From Verrucomicrobiota bacterium (GTDB lineage: Bacteria; Verrucomicrobiota; Verrucomicrobiia; Opitutales; Opitutaceae), in assembly GCA_016235555.1 (NCBI GenBank), contig JACRKC010000093.1, forward strand, positions 1 through 64,000: a DNA stretch of 64,000 nucleotides, given 5' to 3'. Below the pieces are notes generated by a model. That model made no database searches, was not told the origin of the DNA, and was given only the letters and a program-made list of their open reading frames with translations. Each line of letters opens with the position of its first letter. Positions within the stretch are counted from its first letter, which is position 1. Position numbers and translations under genes: made by a program. Positions 1 to 8,789 of this stretch are shown piece by piece.

Positions 1-283
1 CCAGGCGGAAATATCCCTCCTGTCGCGCCTGCGCGTGCGCCGAAATCACCGGCACGAACAGCGCGCACGAGGCGATCTGGCCGCGGATCTTCGCGTCCCA
101 CGCATCGCCGCCCACGAGCTCGTTCTGGTCGAACCACACCTCGATGCCGCCGGCGCGCAACGCGTCGCAAAGGCGCTGCGCCGCCTCGGTATCTTGCGAG
201 GCGTAGGAGAGAAAAACAGCACCGTGGGAACGGGTCGAAGCGGGCGCGGACACGTGGGCAGTGGACGCGAGGATAAGGACCAC
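1..283 (-). CDS. TIR-domain protein, N-terminal part (cut by left edge)
   Basis: Reading the minus strand from a GTG at 283 gives about 94 residues that continue past the window edge. After about 20 residues the sequence is a TIR (Toll/interleukin-1 receptor) fold: FLSYASQDTEAAQRLCDAL is the first strand and helix, EVWFDQNELVGGDAW the box-2-like loop, and ALFVPVIS a later core strand. There is no ATG; the frame opens after a TGA near 343, so GTG 283 is the first good start, with GTG near 254 as the alternative. TIR domains bind or cleave NAD or act as scaffolds. In Verrucomicrobiota similar N-termini sit on proteins with TolB- or TPR-like C-termini, but the rest of this one is not visible, so its job is open. 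Confidence 0.72.
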   Translation of the reverse strand, partial: MVLILASTAHVSAPASTRSHGAVFLSYASQDTEAAQRLCDALRAGGIEVWFDQNELVGGDAWDAKIRGQIASCALFVPVISAHAQARQEGYFRL

Positions 284-330
284 GGCCCGGCGGGGTTGCG
301 AGGGCGAAATGCGCCCGCGGGCCGGTGCGG

Positions 331-468
331 GTGTAACTCAAACTGAGGTCAGTTTCCGAAGGTCTCGGCTGTAGCGGCGGTCTATGACCGCCGTCGTTGC
401 GCCAAGGGAATTCGTTCGGCGGTCATAGACCGCCGCTACCAATCACTGACATCCGTTTGAGTCACACC
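331..468. repeat. Nested palindromic repeat, family 1 (copy A)
   Basis: Outer arms (GTGTAACTCAAACTGAGGTC and its degenerate complement ending TTTGAGTCACACC) enclose an inner palindrome whose arms are GTAGCGGCGGTCTATGACCG and the matching CGGTCATAGACCGCCGCTAC. A very similar element lies at 60905-61034, and related ones with other outer arms at 3120, 50786 and 61666. Confidence 0.85.
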
Positions 469-504
469 CGGCCGGTGCGTGGAAGAGACGTCCCGCCTCG
501 TTTT

Positions 505-574
505 CGTAGGTCGGGCTTTACGCCCGACAATTACCAACCTCCGGAAGATGTCGGAGACAAACTCCGACCTACGC
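505..574. repeat. Palindromic repeat, family 2 (copy A)
   Basis: The left arm reads CGTAGGTCGGGCTTTACGCC and the right arm ends in CTCCGACCTACG. The left 20 bases recur exactly at 38052. Confidence 0.75.
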
Positions 575-589
575 GGGAGCACCGATAGA

Positions 590-611
590 GACGAGGCGGG
601 GACGCCTCGTC
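590..611 (-). terminator. Hairpin just after the TonB receptor stop
   Basis: Perfect arms GACGAGGCG and CGCCTCGTC with a 4-base loop lie 6 bases beyond the receptor stop codon. There is no clear U-tract on the minus strand, so this is a possible terminator or simply another small repeat. Confidence 0.35.
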
Positions 612-617
612 CACGAC

Positions 618-2771
618 TCACCAGCGGTAGGCGGCGCTCACGCCGAACTGGCGCGGGTCGGCCCGGTCTTCGTAGCGCGTCTCGATGTAATCCGGGTCCT
701 CGTTGCCGAAGAAAAAGACGCGTTTCTCGTAGCGCGTGTTGGTGAGGTTGCGCGCCCACGCGGTGAGCGTCCAGCGCTGCCACGCGTAGCCGAGGCTGGC
801 GTTGACGATTTTGAAGGCGCGACGCGACTCGTTCTGATTGTTCGAGTCGAACTGCTCGCCGCGGCCGACGAGGGCGAGCTGGCCGAACACGCCCGAGGCA
901 CTGCGGCCGCGGACGCCGATCGTGTAGCCGTGGGGCGGCGTGTTGGCGAGACGGCGGCCGCCGCCGGTGTTGCCGTTGGTGAGCGTGAAGCGGTCGAGCT
1001 GCGACGACATCGTCGAGAGCGAACCGAAGAGCGAAATCTCCTTCGAGATGGCGAACGCGGCGGAGGCCTCGACGCCGGCGACGTGGGCGCCGCGACCGTT
1101 GGCGGTGAAGAAGCGATAATTTCCACCGAAGCCGGCGGAGTCGCGCACCTGGGTGTCGCGACGCGAGAGGTAGAATGCGGTGAACTCGCCGGTGAGGCGT
1201 TGCTCGAGCCAGTGGCCGCGGAAGCCGGCCTCGTAATTCCAGAGATTCTCGGTCGCGTAGGTGAGCGGGTCGGCGGGCGGGCTGATGCGCGCGTCGACGT
1301 TGATGCCGCCGGCTTTGTAGCCGCGCGTGATGGACACGAACGCGAGCTCGTGCTCGCTCACGTCGTGTTCGAGGGTGACCTTGCCGCCGACGAGTGTGTC
1401 GCTGAACGACGGACGAAACGTGACCACAGGATCGAAGGTGCCGCGCGATTTGCGGTAGCGGGTCTTGGTGCCGTCGCCGTCGAGGTCGATGTCCTCGACG
1501 CGGAGACCGACGATGAGGCGCGTGTGTTGGTCGAGGTCGTGCGCGAGCTGGCCGTAGAGCGCGGTGTTGTCGGCGTGGTAGTTGGTGGCGAGACCGCGGA
1601 TGTTGCCGGGATCGGTGTCGGTGTAGCCGGCTTTCTCGTAAGTGCGCGAGAAGTAGCCGCCGATCGTCCAACGATCGATCCAGCCGGCGGCGGCGCGGCT
1701 CGCGGCGGAGTCGAGGCGCAGCTCTTGATTGAAGACTTCGCGGTCGCGCTTGAGGTAGCTGAAGCCGGCATAGGAAGCGGGCGTCCAGTCGTCATCGTAG
1801 CTGTAGACGGAGTGCGTCCACGCGGCGCCGGTGATCGTGGTGAGGCGCACGGCGGGCAGGCCCTTGAAGGTGCCGCGCAAGCTGAGGGCGCGCGAGCGCT
1901 GGGCATCGCGGCCGGGCTGGTCGCTGTAGGTGAACCTGCCGTTGTTGTTCAGCGCGAACTCGTCGAAGCCGTTGGCGGCATTTGCGTAAAACGCCGTGCC
2001 GTCCCAGCGCCAGTCGGCGGTGGGATTCCACGTGAGGCGGAGGCGGCCGGCGAATTCGTCGCGGGCGTTGGTGTCGCGCTGGAGCATGACGTTGCGGCGG
2101 AAGCCGTCGCTCCCGCTCCAGTGCAGCGCGACGCGCGCCATGAGTTCCTCAGGCTTGCCAAGGAGCGGGCCGCCGACCGCGAAGCCGGCGGTGCGGAGAT
2201 GGTCGTTGCCGAGGCCGGTCTCGACGAGGCCGGTCCAGAACGGCGTGGGCGCATTCGTGACGAGGCGCACCACGCCGCCGGCGGCGTTGGCGCCGAACGC
2301 ACCGGCCTGCGGGCCGCGCAGCACCTCCACCTGCTTCACGTCGAACGCGTCGCCGATCGTGCCGAGGCCGGTGAAGTCGAGATCGTCGACGAGAAAGCGC
2401 ACGGTGGAGTCGGGCGTCTCGCCCTCGTATTGGGAGTTTTCGCCGATGCCGCGGATCTGGAGGTAGCGCGGGCGCGAGGTGGCGCCGGTGAACGTGAGAT
2501 TCGGAATCTCGTCGGCGAGATCGGCGAAGTGTTTCACCGCGCCGGAGCGGAGCGCGGCGTCGTCGTAAACCGTCACGCTGGCGGACATCCGCGCGAGCGG
2601 CGCCTCCCAGAGATCGGCGGTGACGAGCACGGGCTCGAGTTTGAGGGGCTCACCGCGGGCGGGCGGCGGCACGGTTTGAGCGTGTGCGGAACTCAACAGA
2701 GACCCTTCGGCAGGGCTTAGGGCGATTGCGGCGAGGGCCGCAATCGGGAGGATTCGTGTCGGGAGCTTCAT
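618..2771 (-). CDS. TonB-dependent outer-membrane receptor (probable thiamine-compound uptake)
   Basis: A 717-residue TonB-dependent receptor. The start is the ATG at 2771, which begins a signal peptide (MKLPTRILPIAALAAIAL) cut near residue 32; the open frame continues upstream but through the riboswitch, which cannot be coding. The plug domain spans about residues 45-180 (VLVTADLWEAP, then QIRGIG, then VEVLRGPQAGAFGANAAGG), followed by a 22-strand-type barrel ending in an aromatic residue (AYRW). These proteins use TonB energy to bring scarce ligands across the outer membrane. The TPP riboswitch 79 bases upstream indicates that the cargo is thiamine, a thiamine phosphate or a precursor; this is inference from regulation. 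No TonB, ExbB or inner-membrane thiamine transporter gene is in the window. Confidence 0.9.
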   Translation of the reverse strand: MKLPTRILPIAALAAIALSPAEGSLLSSAHAQTVPPPARGEPLKLEPVLVTADLWEAPLARMSASVTVYDDAALRSGAVKHFADLADEIPNLTFTGATSRPRYLQIRGIGENSQYEGETPDSTVRFLVDDLDFTGLGTIGDAFDVKQVEVLRGPQAGAFGANAAGGVVRLVTNAPTPFWTGLVETGLGNDHLRTAGFAVGGPLLGKPEELMARVALHWSGSDGFRRNVMLQRDTNARDEFAGRLRLTWNPTADWRWDGTAFYANAANGFDEFALNNNGRFTYSDQPGRDAQRSRALSLRGTFKGLPAVRLTTITGAAWTHSVYSYDDDWTPASYAGFSYLKRDREVFNQELRLDSAASRAAAGWIDRWTIGGYFSRTYEKAGYTDTDPGNIRGLATNYHADNTALYGQLAHDLDQHTRLIVGLRVEDIDLDGDGTKTRYRKSRGTFDPVVTFRPSFSDTLVGGKVTLEHDVSEHELAFVSITRGYKAGGINVDARISPPADPLTYATENLWNYEAGFRGHWLEQRLTGEFTAFYLSRRDTQVRDSAGFGGNYRFFTANGRGAHVAGVEASAAFAISKEISLFGSLSTMSSQLDRFTLTNGNTGGGRRLANTPPHGYTIGVRGRSASGVFGQLALVGRGEQFDSNNQNESRRAFKIVNASLGYAWQRWTLTAWARNLTNTRYEKRVFFFGNEDPDYIETRYEDRADPRQFGVSAAYRW

Positions 2772-2849
2772 GGTATGTGATGCCCGACCCAAATCGGACT
2801 CCCGAGAGAAGGGGCGCTCGCGTCGGCACCCCACGGCGCTGGTCGCGGC

Positions 2850-2951
2850 GCCTGCTGTTTCCTTCGTCGGCATGATCCGTTTCAGGTTCAGAGGGTCGAG
2901 TGGCCGGTCGCGCCACAGTCTCAGCCTTCCGCGGAAGACACCCCTACAGGC
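2850..2951 (-). promoter_or_regulatory. TPP riboswitch (THI element)
   Basis: On the minus strand the closing stem GCCTG/CAGGC (2951-2947 with 2854-2850) encloses the conserved thi-box segments in order: a GGGGTGTC stem, GGCTGAGA, then ACCCTCTGAACCTGA, GGATCATGCCGACGAAGGAA. CTGAGA and the GAACCTGA...GGATCATGCC...GAAGGAA series are the diagnostic bases that hold the pyrimidine and pyrophosphate of TPP. It precedes the TonB-dependent receptor start by 79 bases. That tail could sequester the start region or form a terminator; I do not see an obvious U-tract, so translational control is the more likely mode. Confidence 0.93.
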
Positions 2952-3023
2952 AAGGCGCACGAAATGCGCCACCGACACACGCGCAAGCGGAAACTCTGTC
3001 AGCACCCGAAGCCCGGGTGTAGG

Positions 3024-3106
3024 CGCGCTTTGAGACTCCTGATCTTGTAGGCCCGGCCGGTGGGCGGGCTGCCCGGCCACCGGCGGGCCTACAGTCTCAA
3101 AGCGCA
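3024..3106. repeat. Nested palindromic repeat, family 3 (copy A)
   Basis: Outer arms GCGCTTTGAGACT and AGTCTCAAAGCGC enclose an inner GC-rich palindrome running from GTAGGCCCGGCCGG to GGCGGGCCTAC. The inner part recurs at 62067-62125 with different flanks. Confidence 0.8.
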
Positions 3107-3119
3107 CCGTAACTGGTAT

Positions 3120-3249
3120 AACAGGAAGTGAGGTCAGTAAACAGAGGCCTTGGTTGTAGCGGCGGTCTCCGACCGCCGAACGAGAACCCTTGGCGAATCG
3201 CCGGCGGTCGCAGACCGCCGCTACAGCTGGCTGACCGCACTTCCTGTTG
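3120..3249. repeat. Nested palindromic repeat, family 1 (copy B)
   Basis: Outer arms AACAGGAAGTGAGGTCAG and CTGACCGCACTTCCTGTT enclose GTAGCGGCGGTCTCCGACCG and its complement CGGTCGCAGACCGCCGCTAC. The outer arms are shared with the copies at 50786 and 61666. Confidence 0.88.
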
Positions 3250-3303
3250 CGCCCCCCGAAGCCCGGCCCGACACCGGCGGCAACCCGGCGCGGCCCGAAG
3301 CGC

Positions 3304-5019
3304 TCAAGGCACCTCGTAGACCTCGAGCAGGGTGGAGCCCGGCGACCCATCCGCGCTTTTCACCTGCACGGTGTAGGCGCCGGGGGCGAGCGCGAGCACG
3401 AGGGCCGAATCCCGGCTGGTTTCATCGAGGAGCCGGAAGGCCCCCGCCCGGTCGAAGGCGGTCACGAGCGGCGTCGCGCCGTCGGCCGTGCCGGCCCAGG
3501 CACTGTTTGTCGCCACCAACTGCTCCCCTTGGTAGACCGAGAGCACGGGCGCCGGGAGCGCATCGTTCACGCCGAACGCCGACAGGGTCGGCCCCACGGC
3601 CCGGATCAGGACGTTGCGGGGCGAAGTGCCGCTGAGCACGAAACCGCTCGTGATCGAATCATTCGTGGCGGAGATGCGCGCGAGCGTGGAGATGTTGACG
3701 AGCGAGTGGCCGCCGGCACCGTTGGCGGAGCTGCTGAAAATATAGGTGAGCTTCTGGCCTTCCCCCACCCTCATGCCGAGGAAGCGGCAGGCCACGCTCG
3801 GGCCGCCGCTGTCGTAGACTTCGAGGATGCCGTATTGCTGGTTGCCGGCAATCGCCCCGCCGGTGTAGGGCCCGCCCTTGATCGAGCCACCGGCCGTCAG
3901 CGCCGCCGCATGGAGCACGGTGATCGGTGCGCCACCGCCCGTGGCGTAATCGGAATTGGTGCCGTCGTCGTAGGCCAGCGCGTGCATGTCGGCCGAGATC
4001 GAAACGACATTCTGAATGCGGTTGTCGCGGATGAAATTCGCGATCTCGGTGCGCTCCGTCGTGTAGCCGGCCCACATATCGGAGCCGGGGGAGGCCGCGC
4101 CGATCCACGGATCGGGGTTGACCCAGAGGATCATCGGGAAGCCGCTGTCGCGGGCGGCGATCAGTTCCTGCTTGAACCAATTCTTCTGGGCGGTGCCGAG
4201 CCGGGTCTTGGAGGCGGACTCCCTGGCGGTCGCGGCGGTCGCGGCGCTGCGCGTGTCGGTCATGAGCACGCGGACGCGACCGATCGTGAAGGCCTGGGTC
4301 ATCGTGCCACCGGCGGTCGAGATGATCGGATAATGGGGCACGCGCTCCTTGTAGACGACGCGCGCAGCATCGCGGCCGATCGCGGTGCCGTCGCTGTCGT
4401 TGCCGCAAAAATCGTGGTCGCCCCACATGTAGGCCACGGCGGTGCTCCGGTAAAGGGCCCCTTGGTTGGGGTGGTTCAGCACGTTGTCGTAGTTGGCCCG
4501 GTAGTCGTCCGCCACCGTCGAGTTGGTGTCGTTGTAGTGGAAGTCGCCGAGGTGGATGAACAGCAGGGGCCGCTCCGCCACGATGGCATCGAACGCCTGC
4601 TGATCGGGATGGCGGTAATCGCTGTCGCCGCTGAAGGCGATTTTGAAGGAGCCCTTCGCGATCGGGAAGGTGTGGAAGCGCCCCCGCGAGATCGCCTCCG
4701 TCCGCAACGCACCGGCCACTTCGATCCCGTAATAATAATCCGTGTCGGGTTTCAGGCCGGTGACGGTGAGAAACGCCGTGTTGCCTGATGTGGCGGCTGT
4801 GGTGACCACGCCGGAAAAAACGGCGCCCGTCAGGCCGGCGTTGGTGCTCACTTGCAGGCGCACCCGCACCCCGGCGGAGGTGAGGCGGGCGACCACCGAG
4901 CCGCTCGTGGCGGTCACGTTGCCACACCAAACCCCGCTCTGGAACGGCGACACCGTCTGCGCGGTGGCGATCGTGGCCGCAAGGAGGCCAAGGAAAAGTG
5001 TTATGATACGGGGCACCAT
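3304..5019 (-). CDS. Secreted PhoD-like metallophosphatase/phosphodiesterase
   Basis: The start at 5019 begins a clear signal peptide (MVPRIITLFLGLLAATIATA), giving 571 residues; an upstream in-frame ATG would put 34 non-signal residues in front. Domains in order: an N-terminal fibronectin/PhoD-N-like segment (about 25-110, with GLKPDTDYYYGIEV), then a metallophosphoesterase core carrying AFSGDSDYR, HLGDFHYND, MWGDHDFCGND and ISADMHAL. These are the D-x-D/H, GDxHY, GDHD and DxH metal-ligand blocks of PhoD-type alkaline phosphatases. The last 130 residues are a separate domain (from about 440) ending LLEVYEVP, also present twice in the divergent neighbour at 5399-8593. It should act outside the inner membrane on phosphate mono- or diesters; the substrate is unknown. 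Confidence 0.82.
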   Translation of the reverse strand: MVPRIITLFLGLLAATIATAQTVSPFQSGVWCGNVTATSGSVVARLTSAGVRVRLQVSTNAGLTGAVFSGVVTTAATSGNTAFLTVTGLKPDTDYYYGIEVAGALRTEAISRGRFHTFPIAKGSFKIAFSGDSDYRHPDQQAFDAIVAERPLLFIHLGDFHYNDTNSTVADDYRANYDNVLNHPNQGALYRSTAVAYMWGDHDFCGNDSDGTAIGRDAARVVYKERVPHYPIISTAGGTMTQAFTIGRVRVLMTDTRSAATAATARESASKTRLGTAQKNWFKQELIAARDSGFPMILWVNPDPWIGAASPGSDMWAGYTTERTEIANFIRDNRIQNVVSISADMHALAYDDGTNSDYATGGGAPITVLHAAALTAGGSIKGGPYTGGAIAGNQQYGILEVYDSGGPSVACRFLGMRVGEGQKLTYIFSSSANGAGGHSLVNISTLARISATNDSITSGFVLSGTSPRNVLIRAVGPTLSAFGVNDALPAPVLSVYQGEQLVATNSAWAGTADGATPLVTAFDRAGAFRLLDETSRDSALVLALAPGAYTVQVKSADGSPGSTLLEVYEVP

Positions 5020-5398
5020 CCGGGGATGGTGATAAATTCGACCCATTCCCCGGCGCGGCAAGTGCAAATTCAACGCGGATTTTGCCTTGGCGCTAAGTGG
5101 GCGGATGCACGCGAGAAGCACAAAAAGTGCGATGAACCAGCGACGCCGGCCGCCGCGGCCGGTTACCCTCCATCGGGAGATTTTCCCGATTTTCGAGCGA
5201 ACCCCGGCGGGACGGAAACGTCACTGAGGACGCAAGATGCCACCCACCCACCCAGCCCAAATCCTGACTTTGCCGCCCGCGACGGCTCCTGGGATCGCCG
5301 CGGCCGGACGGGCCGGGGTGCGGCCGGCGGGAAAATTTCCCGGGAAAGATTCCAAAATACCTGACTTTTCCGGCCATTTTTTCGCTATAGATGGTAGC
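5020..5398. other. Divergent intergenic region between two secreted-protein genes
   Basis: No convincing gene is seen in these 379 bases. Toward the plus-strand gene a weak promoter may lie at CTGACT (about 5361) and TATAGA (about 5386). The latter is only about 12 bases before the GTG start, which would make the transcript almost leaderless. An in-frame ATG at 5237 exists but would put about 54 uncharacteristic residues ahead of the signal peptide. Confidence 0.4.
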
Positions 5399-8300
5399 GT
5401 GAATGCAGCGATCAGCCAGTCATCCTTCCGGGGAGCCGGTGCACTTCGTGCGCGGCTGTTCGCGGCGTTGATGGCCTTGGCTGGATGCGCCGGGCTTGGC
5501 GTCCTGCCCGCCGAAGCCGCTCCGATCATTTCCGAATTCATGGCGTCCAACGCCACCACGCTTGCGGACGAAAACGGAGATTTCTCCGACTGGATCGAAA
5601 TCCAGAATCCCGACGCCGGACCAATCAACCTCGCCGGCTGGTATCTCACCGACGACGCCACCAACAAGGTCAAGTGGCCGTTCCCCGCCATCACGCTCCC
5701 CGCCGGCGGCTACCTGGTGGTGTTTGCATCGGGCAAGGACCGGCGCGAACCCGCCCGCCAGCTGCACACCAATTTTTCGCTCGATGCCGACGGCGAATAC
5801 CTCGCGCTCATCGCGCCGGACGGCGTCACGGCCTCCACGGCGTTTGCGCCCTCGTTTCCGCGGCAAAAGACCGGCGTGTCCTACGGCTTCGCGCGGAACG
5901 GCAACGTCGTGGCGTCGGTCGCAGGCGTCCTGCGTCGCCCGACGCCCGGGGCCGTGAATAGCGACGGGGTGGTGGTCTCCCTGACCGCGACCGTCGCGTT
6001 TTCCCGCGCGGCCGGGGCGTTCAGCCAGCCCATCACGCTCCAACTTTCCGGTGCCGGCACCGGCCAACGCATTCGCTACACCGTCAGCTCCTCCAGTGAC
6101 CCCGCCAGCGAGGTCACCACCGCGTCCCGCCTCTACACCACCCCGATCACGATCGAGGTCACGACGACGGTGAGCGCCGCGGTGTTTGCCGCCGACGATG
6201 CCACCCGGGGCCCCGTGACCACGAGTCATTACTACCGCGTCAACAGCGCCGGCGCCGAGCGGGCCGACAATTTCACCAGCGCGCTCCCCGTCGTGGTCGT
6301 CGACAACAACGGCGGTGGCGAACTCACCGACGATCGCACCTACCACCCCGCGTGGCTGCATGTGTTTTCGCCCAATTCCGCCGGCACCACCTCGCTCACG
6401 GCCGCGCCCGGCCTCTCCACGCCGGTGGAGATCCGCGTGCGCGGCAACAGTTCGGCGGAATTTCCGAAGAAGAGCTACAACGTCGGGCTCCGGGACGACA
6501 AGGGCGACAGTAAATCCCAAGCCCTCCTCGGCCTCGACAAATCCGCCGACTGGGCGCTTGTCTCCCCTTGGAAATACGATCGCAGCTCGATTCGCAGCGC
6601 CTACCTCTACGCGCTCAGCAACAGCATCGGCCGCTGGGCGCCGCGCACGCGTTTCGCGGAGCTGTTTTTCAACTGGGACGGCAACGACCTCGACAGCGGC
6701 GACTACCTCGGCATCACCGTTCTCACCGACCGCCTGACCGTCGACAGCGATCGCATCGACATCAAGAAGCTCGACGCCAAGGACAATTCCGCCACCGAGG
6801 TCACCGGCGGCTACGTGCTGAAAATCGACGACAAACTGCCGACCGAATACGGTTTCATCACCGACCACGGCATTCCCGACTACGACAGCTGCTACGTCGT
6901 GGTCGACACGCCGAGCGCCGACAAATTCAGCGACAAGCAGCGCGACTACATCCGCGGCTATGTGCAACTGATGGAGAACGCCATCGTGGCGGGCTACAAC
7001 ACCGGCTGGCGCGACCGCAGCTACCACGACTATCTCGATTTCGCGTCGTGGGTCGACCACCACCTGCTCGAAGTGTTCTCGGCCAACATCGACGGCCTCG
7101 GACACAGCGATTATTTCCACAAGGACCGCGGCGGGAAGCTCGTCTCCGGCCCCGTGTGGGATTTCGACCGCGCGCTTGGCTCCTACGATCCTCGCACCAA
7201 GGCGCCCGAGATGTGGTCGCCCGGCCCCGTGGACTACTGGGAATACGGCTGGTATGGCTACCTCGCGCGCGATCCCGAATTCCAACAAGCCTGGATCGAC
7301 CGCTGGCAAAAGCTGCGCGCGAAGGAATTCTCCACGGCCGCCCTCACCGCTCTCGCCCAATCGATCGCCGACCAGGTGACGCCCGCCGCCGCCGCCCGCG
7401 ATGCCGCGCGCTGGCCCGACAACGCGAGCCCGACCGGCGGCGGCTTCACCGGCGAGATCACCCGGCTCAAGGACTGGCTCACGCGCCGCGCCGTCTGGAT
7501 CGACCAGCAGTTTGTGGCGGCGCCCACGGTCGCGGCGAGCGCCAGCACGCTCGTGTTCACTGCGCCCGCCGGCGCGCAACTCGCCTACACGCTCGACGGC
7601 TCCGATCCGCGCTCGCTCGGCGGCGCCATCGCGCCCGGCACGAAGTTTGCCTCCGGCCCGCTCACCGTCGCCACCACCGCCAACGTCCACGCGCGCAGCT
7701 ACCGCGCCGACATGGCCAACGGTTTCCCCGGCAGCCCCTGGAGTTCAGCCGTCGGCGGCGCAAGTTCTTCCCCGATCACGCCTGTTGCGCGCATCGTCAA
7801 CCTCTCCAGCCGGGCCATCGTCGGTGCCGATGAGGACGCGCTGATCGCCGGCCTCGTGGTGGCCGACACCGCGGCGAAAACCTATCTGATCCGCGCGGTC
7901 GGCCCGACCCTCGCGGCCTTCGGAGCCACGGACGTCGTCGCCGACCCGCTGCTCCGCCTGGCCCGCGCCGACGGCACCGAGCTGGCGCGTAACAGCAACT
8001 GGCAGAGCGGCCCGGATGCCTCGGTGCTCCCCGCGACGGCGCGCGCGGTCGGCGCCTTTCCGCTCGCAGCCGATGCGACCGACGCCGCGCTGCTGCCCCG
8101 GGTCGCCGCCGGCAACTACACGATGCGGGTCACGAGCGCGGGCGGCCGGACTGGCTCGGCCCTGGCCGAAGTTTACGAATCCACCACCAACGGCCGCACG
8201 CTCAATCTCTCCACCCGCGCGCGGGTCCGCGCCAGTGCGGACGGAGCGCTCATCGGCGGCTTCGTGATTCAAGGTCCGGCCTACAAACGCGTGCTGGTGC

Positions 8301-8593
8301 GCGCGGTGGGCCCCACGCTGGGCACCTTCGGGCTCACCACCGCGCTCAGCGATCCGGTGCTCACCGTGTTCAGCGGCCAGACGGCGGTCGCGACCAACGA
8401 CAACTGGGCCGCCAGCCCTGATTCCGCGGCCATCGCCGCCGCGACGACCGCCGTCGGCGCGTTCGCGCTCCCGGCCGCCAGCGCCGACTCCGCGCTGCTG
8501 CTCACCCTCGCCCCGGGCGCCTACACCGTGGAGGTCAAGGGCCAGGGGACCGCCGAGGGAGTTGCCTTGCTGGAGATTTACGACGTGCCGTGA
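5399..8593 (+). CDS. Secreted lamin-tail/CotH-family protein with two C-terminal repeat domains
   Basis: About 1064 residues from GTG 5399; a signal sequence (RARLFAALMALAGCAGLG...AEA) follows. Domains in order: lamin-tail domain (about 40-125: ISEFMASNATTLADENGDFS, then WIEIQNP and GWYLTDD); a chitobiase-C-terminal-like strand domain; a CotH-type domain (about 300-640, with EIRVRGNSSAEFPKKSY, LGITVLTDRL and GPVWDFDRALGS); a second chitobiase-like Ig segment; then two copies of a roughly 130-residue domain (NLSSRAIVGADEDALIAGLV... and NLSTRARVRASADGALIGGF...), the last ending LLEIYDVP. CotH-type proteins include protein kinases of spore coats, but in this phylum they are secreted proteins of unknown substrate. 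The shared tail with the divergent phosphatase suggests common export or surface attachment. Confidence 0.83.
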   Translation: MNAAISQSSFRGAGALRARLFAALMALAGCAGLGVLPAEAAPIISEFMASNATTLADENGDFSDWIEIQNPDAGPINLAGWYLTDDATNKVKWPFPAITLPAGGYLVVFASGKDRREPARQLHTNFSLDADGEYLALIAPDGVTASTAFAPSFPRQKTGVSYGFARNGNVVASVAGVLRRPTPGAVNSDGVVVSLTATVAFSRAAGAFSQPITLQLSGAGTGQRIRYTVSSSSDPASEVTTASRLYTTPITIEVTTTVSAAVFAADDATRGPVTTSHYYRVNSAGAERADNFTSALPVVVVDNNGGGELTDDRTYHPAWLHVFSPNSAGTTSLTAAPGLSTPVEIRVRGNSSAEFPKKSYNVGLRDDKGDSKSQALLGLDKSADWALVSPWKYDRSSIRSAYLYALSNSIGRWAPRTRFAELFFNWDGNDLDSGDYLGITVLTDRLTVDSDRIDIKKLDAKDNSATEVTGGYVLKIDDKLPTEYGFITDHGIPDYDSCYVVVDTPSADKFSDKQRDYIRGYVQLMENAIVAGYNTGWRDRSYHDYLDFASWVDHHLLEVFSANIDGLGHSDYFHKDRGGKLVSGPVWDFDRALGSYDPRTKAPEMWSPGPVDYWEYGWYGYLARDPEFQQAWIDRWQKLRAKEFSTAALTALAQSIADQVTPAAAARDAARWPDNASPTGGGFTGEITRLKDWLTRRAVWIDQQFVAAPTVAASASTLVFTAPAGAQLAYTLDGSDPRSLGGAIAPGTKFASGPLTVATTANVHARSYRADMANGFPGSPWSSAVGGASSSPITPVARIVNLSSRAIVGADEDALIAGLVVADTAAKTYLIRAVGPTLAAFGATDVVADPLLRLARADGTELARNSNWQSGPDASVLPATARAVGAFPLAADATDAALLPRVAAGNYTMRVTSAGGRTGSALAEVYESTTNGRTLNLSTRARVRASADGALIGGFVIQGPAYKRVLVRAVGPTLGTFGLTTALSDPVLTVFSGQTAVATNDNWAASPDSAAIAAATTAVGAFALPAASADSALLLTLAPGAYTVEVKGQGTAEGVALLEIYDVP

Positions 8594-8789
8594 ACGCCCG
8601 CCGCACCCGCGGTCACCGCGGCAGCCGCCTCTCTTTCCGAAGGTGGGAGCGGTGCCGTCCTGCATCTGGCTGGGCCGTAGCGCCAATCGCCGCAGAAATC
8701 CGCGTCCGGCCTTGACGGGCTCGGGCGGGGAAATCGGAAATGTCTTCCCGCACCGGTTGGTGCCGTGCCAGAATCTTGGTTTTACAGTC

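Noticed and set aside
930-2720. Long open frame opposite the TonB receptor
   Set aside because: It is the GC-rich antisense shadow of a strongly supported receptor gene and has no domain. The same applies to long antisense frames opposite the PhoD-like, CotH, HDOD, ilvB, AsmA-like, glycoside hydrolase and oxidoreductase genes.
5093-5377. Small minus-strand frame in the divergent region
   Set aside because: No recognisable domain, and it overlaps the likely promoter region of the secreted-protein genes.
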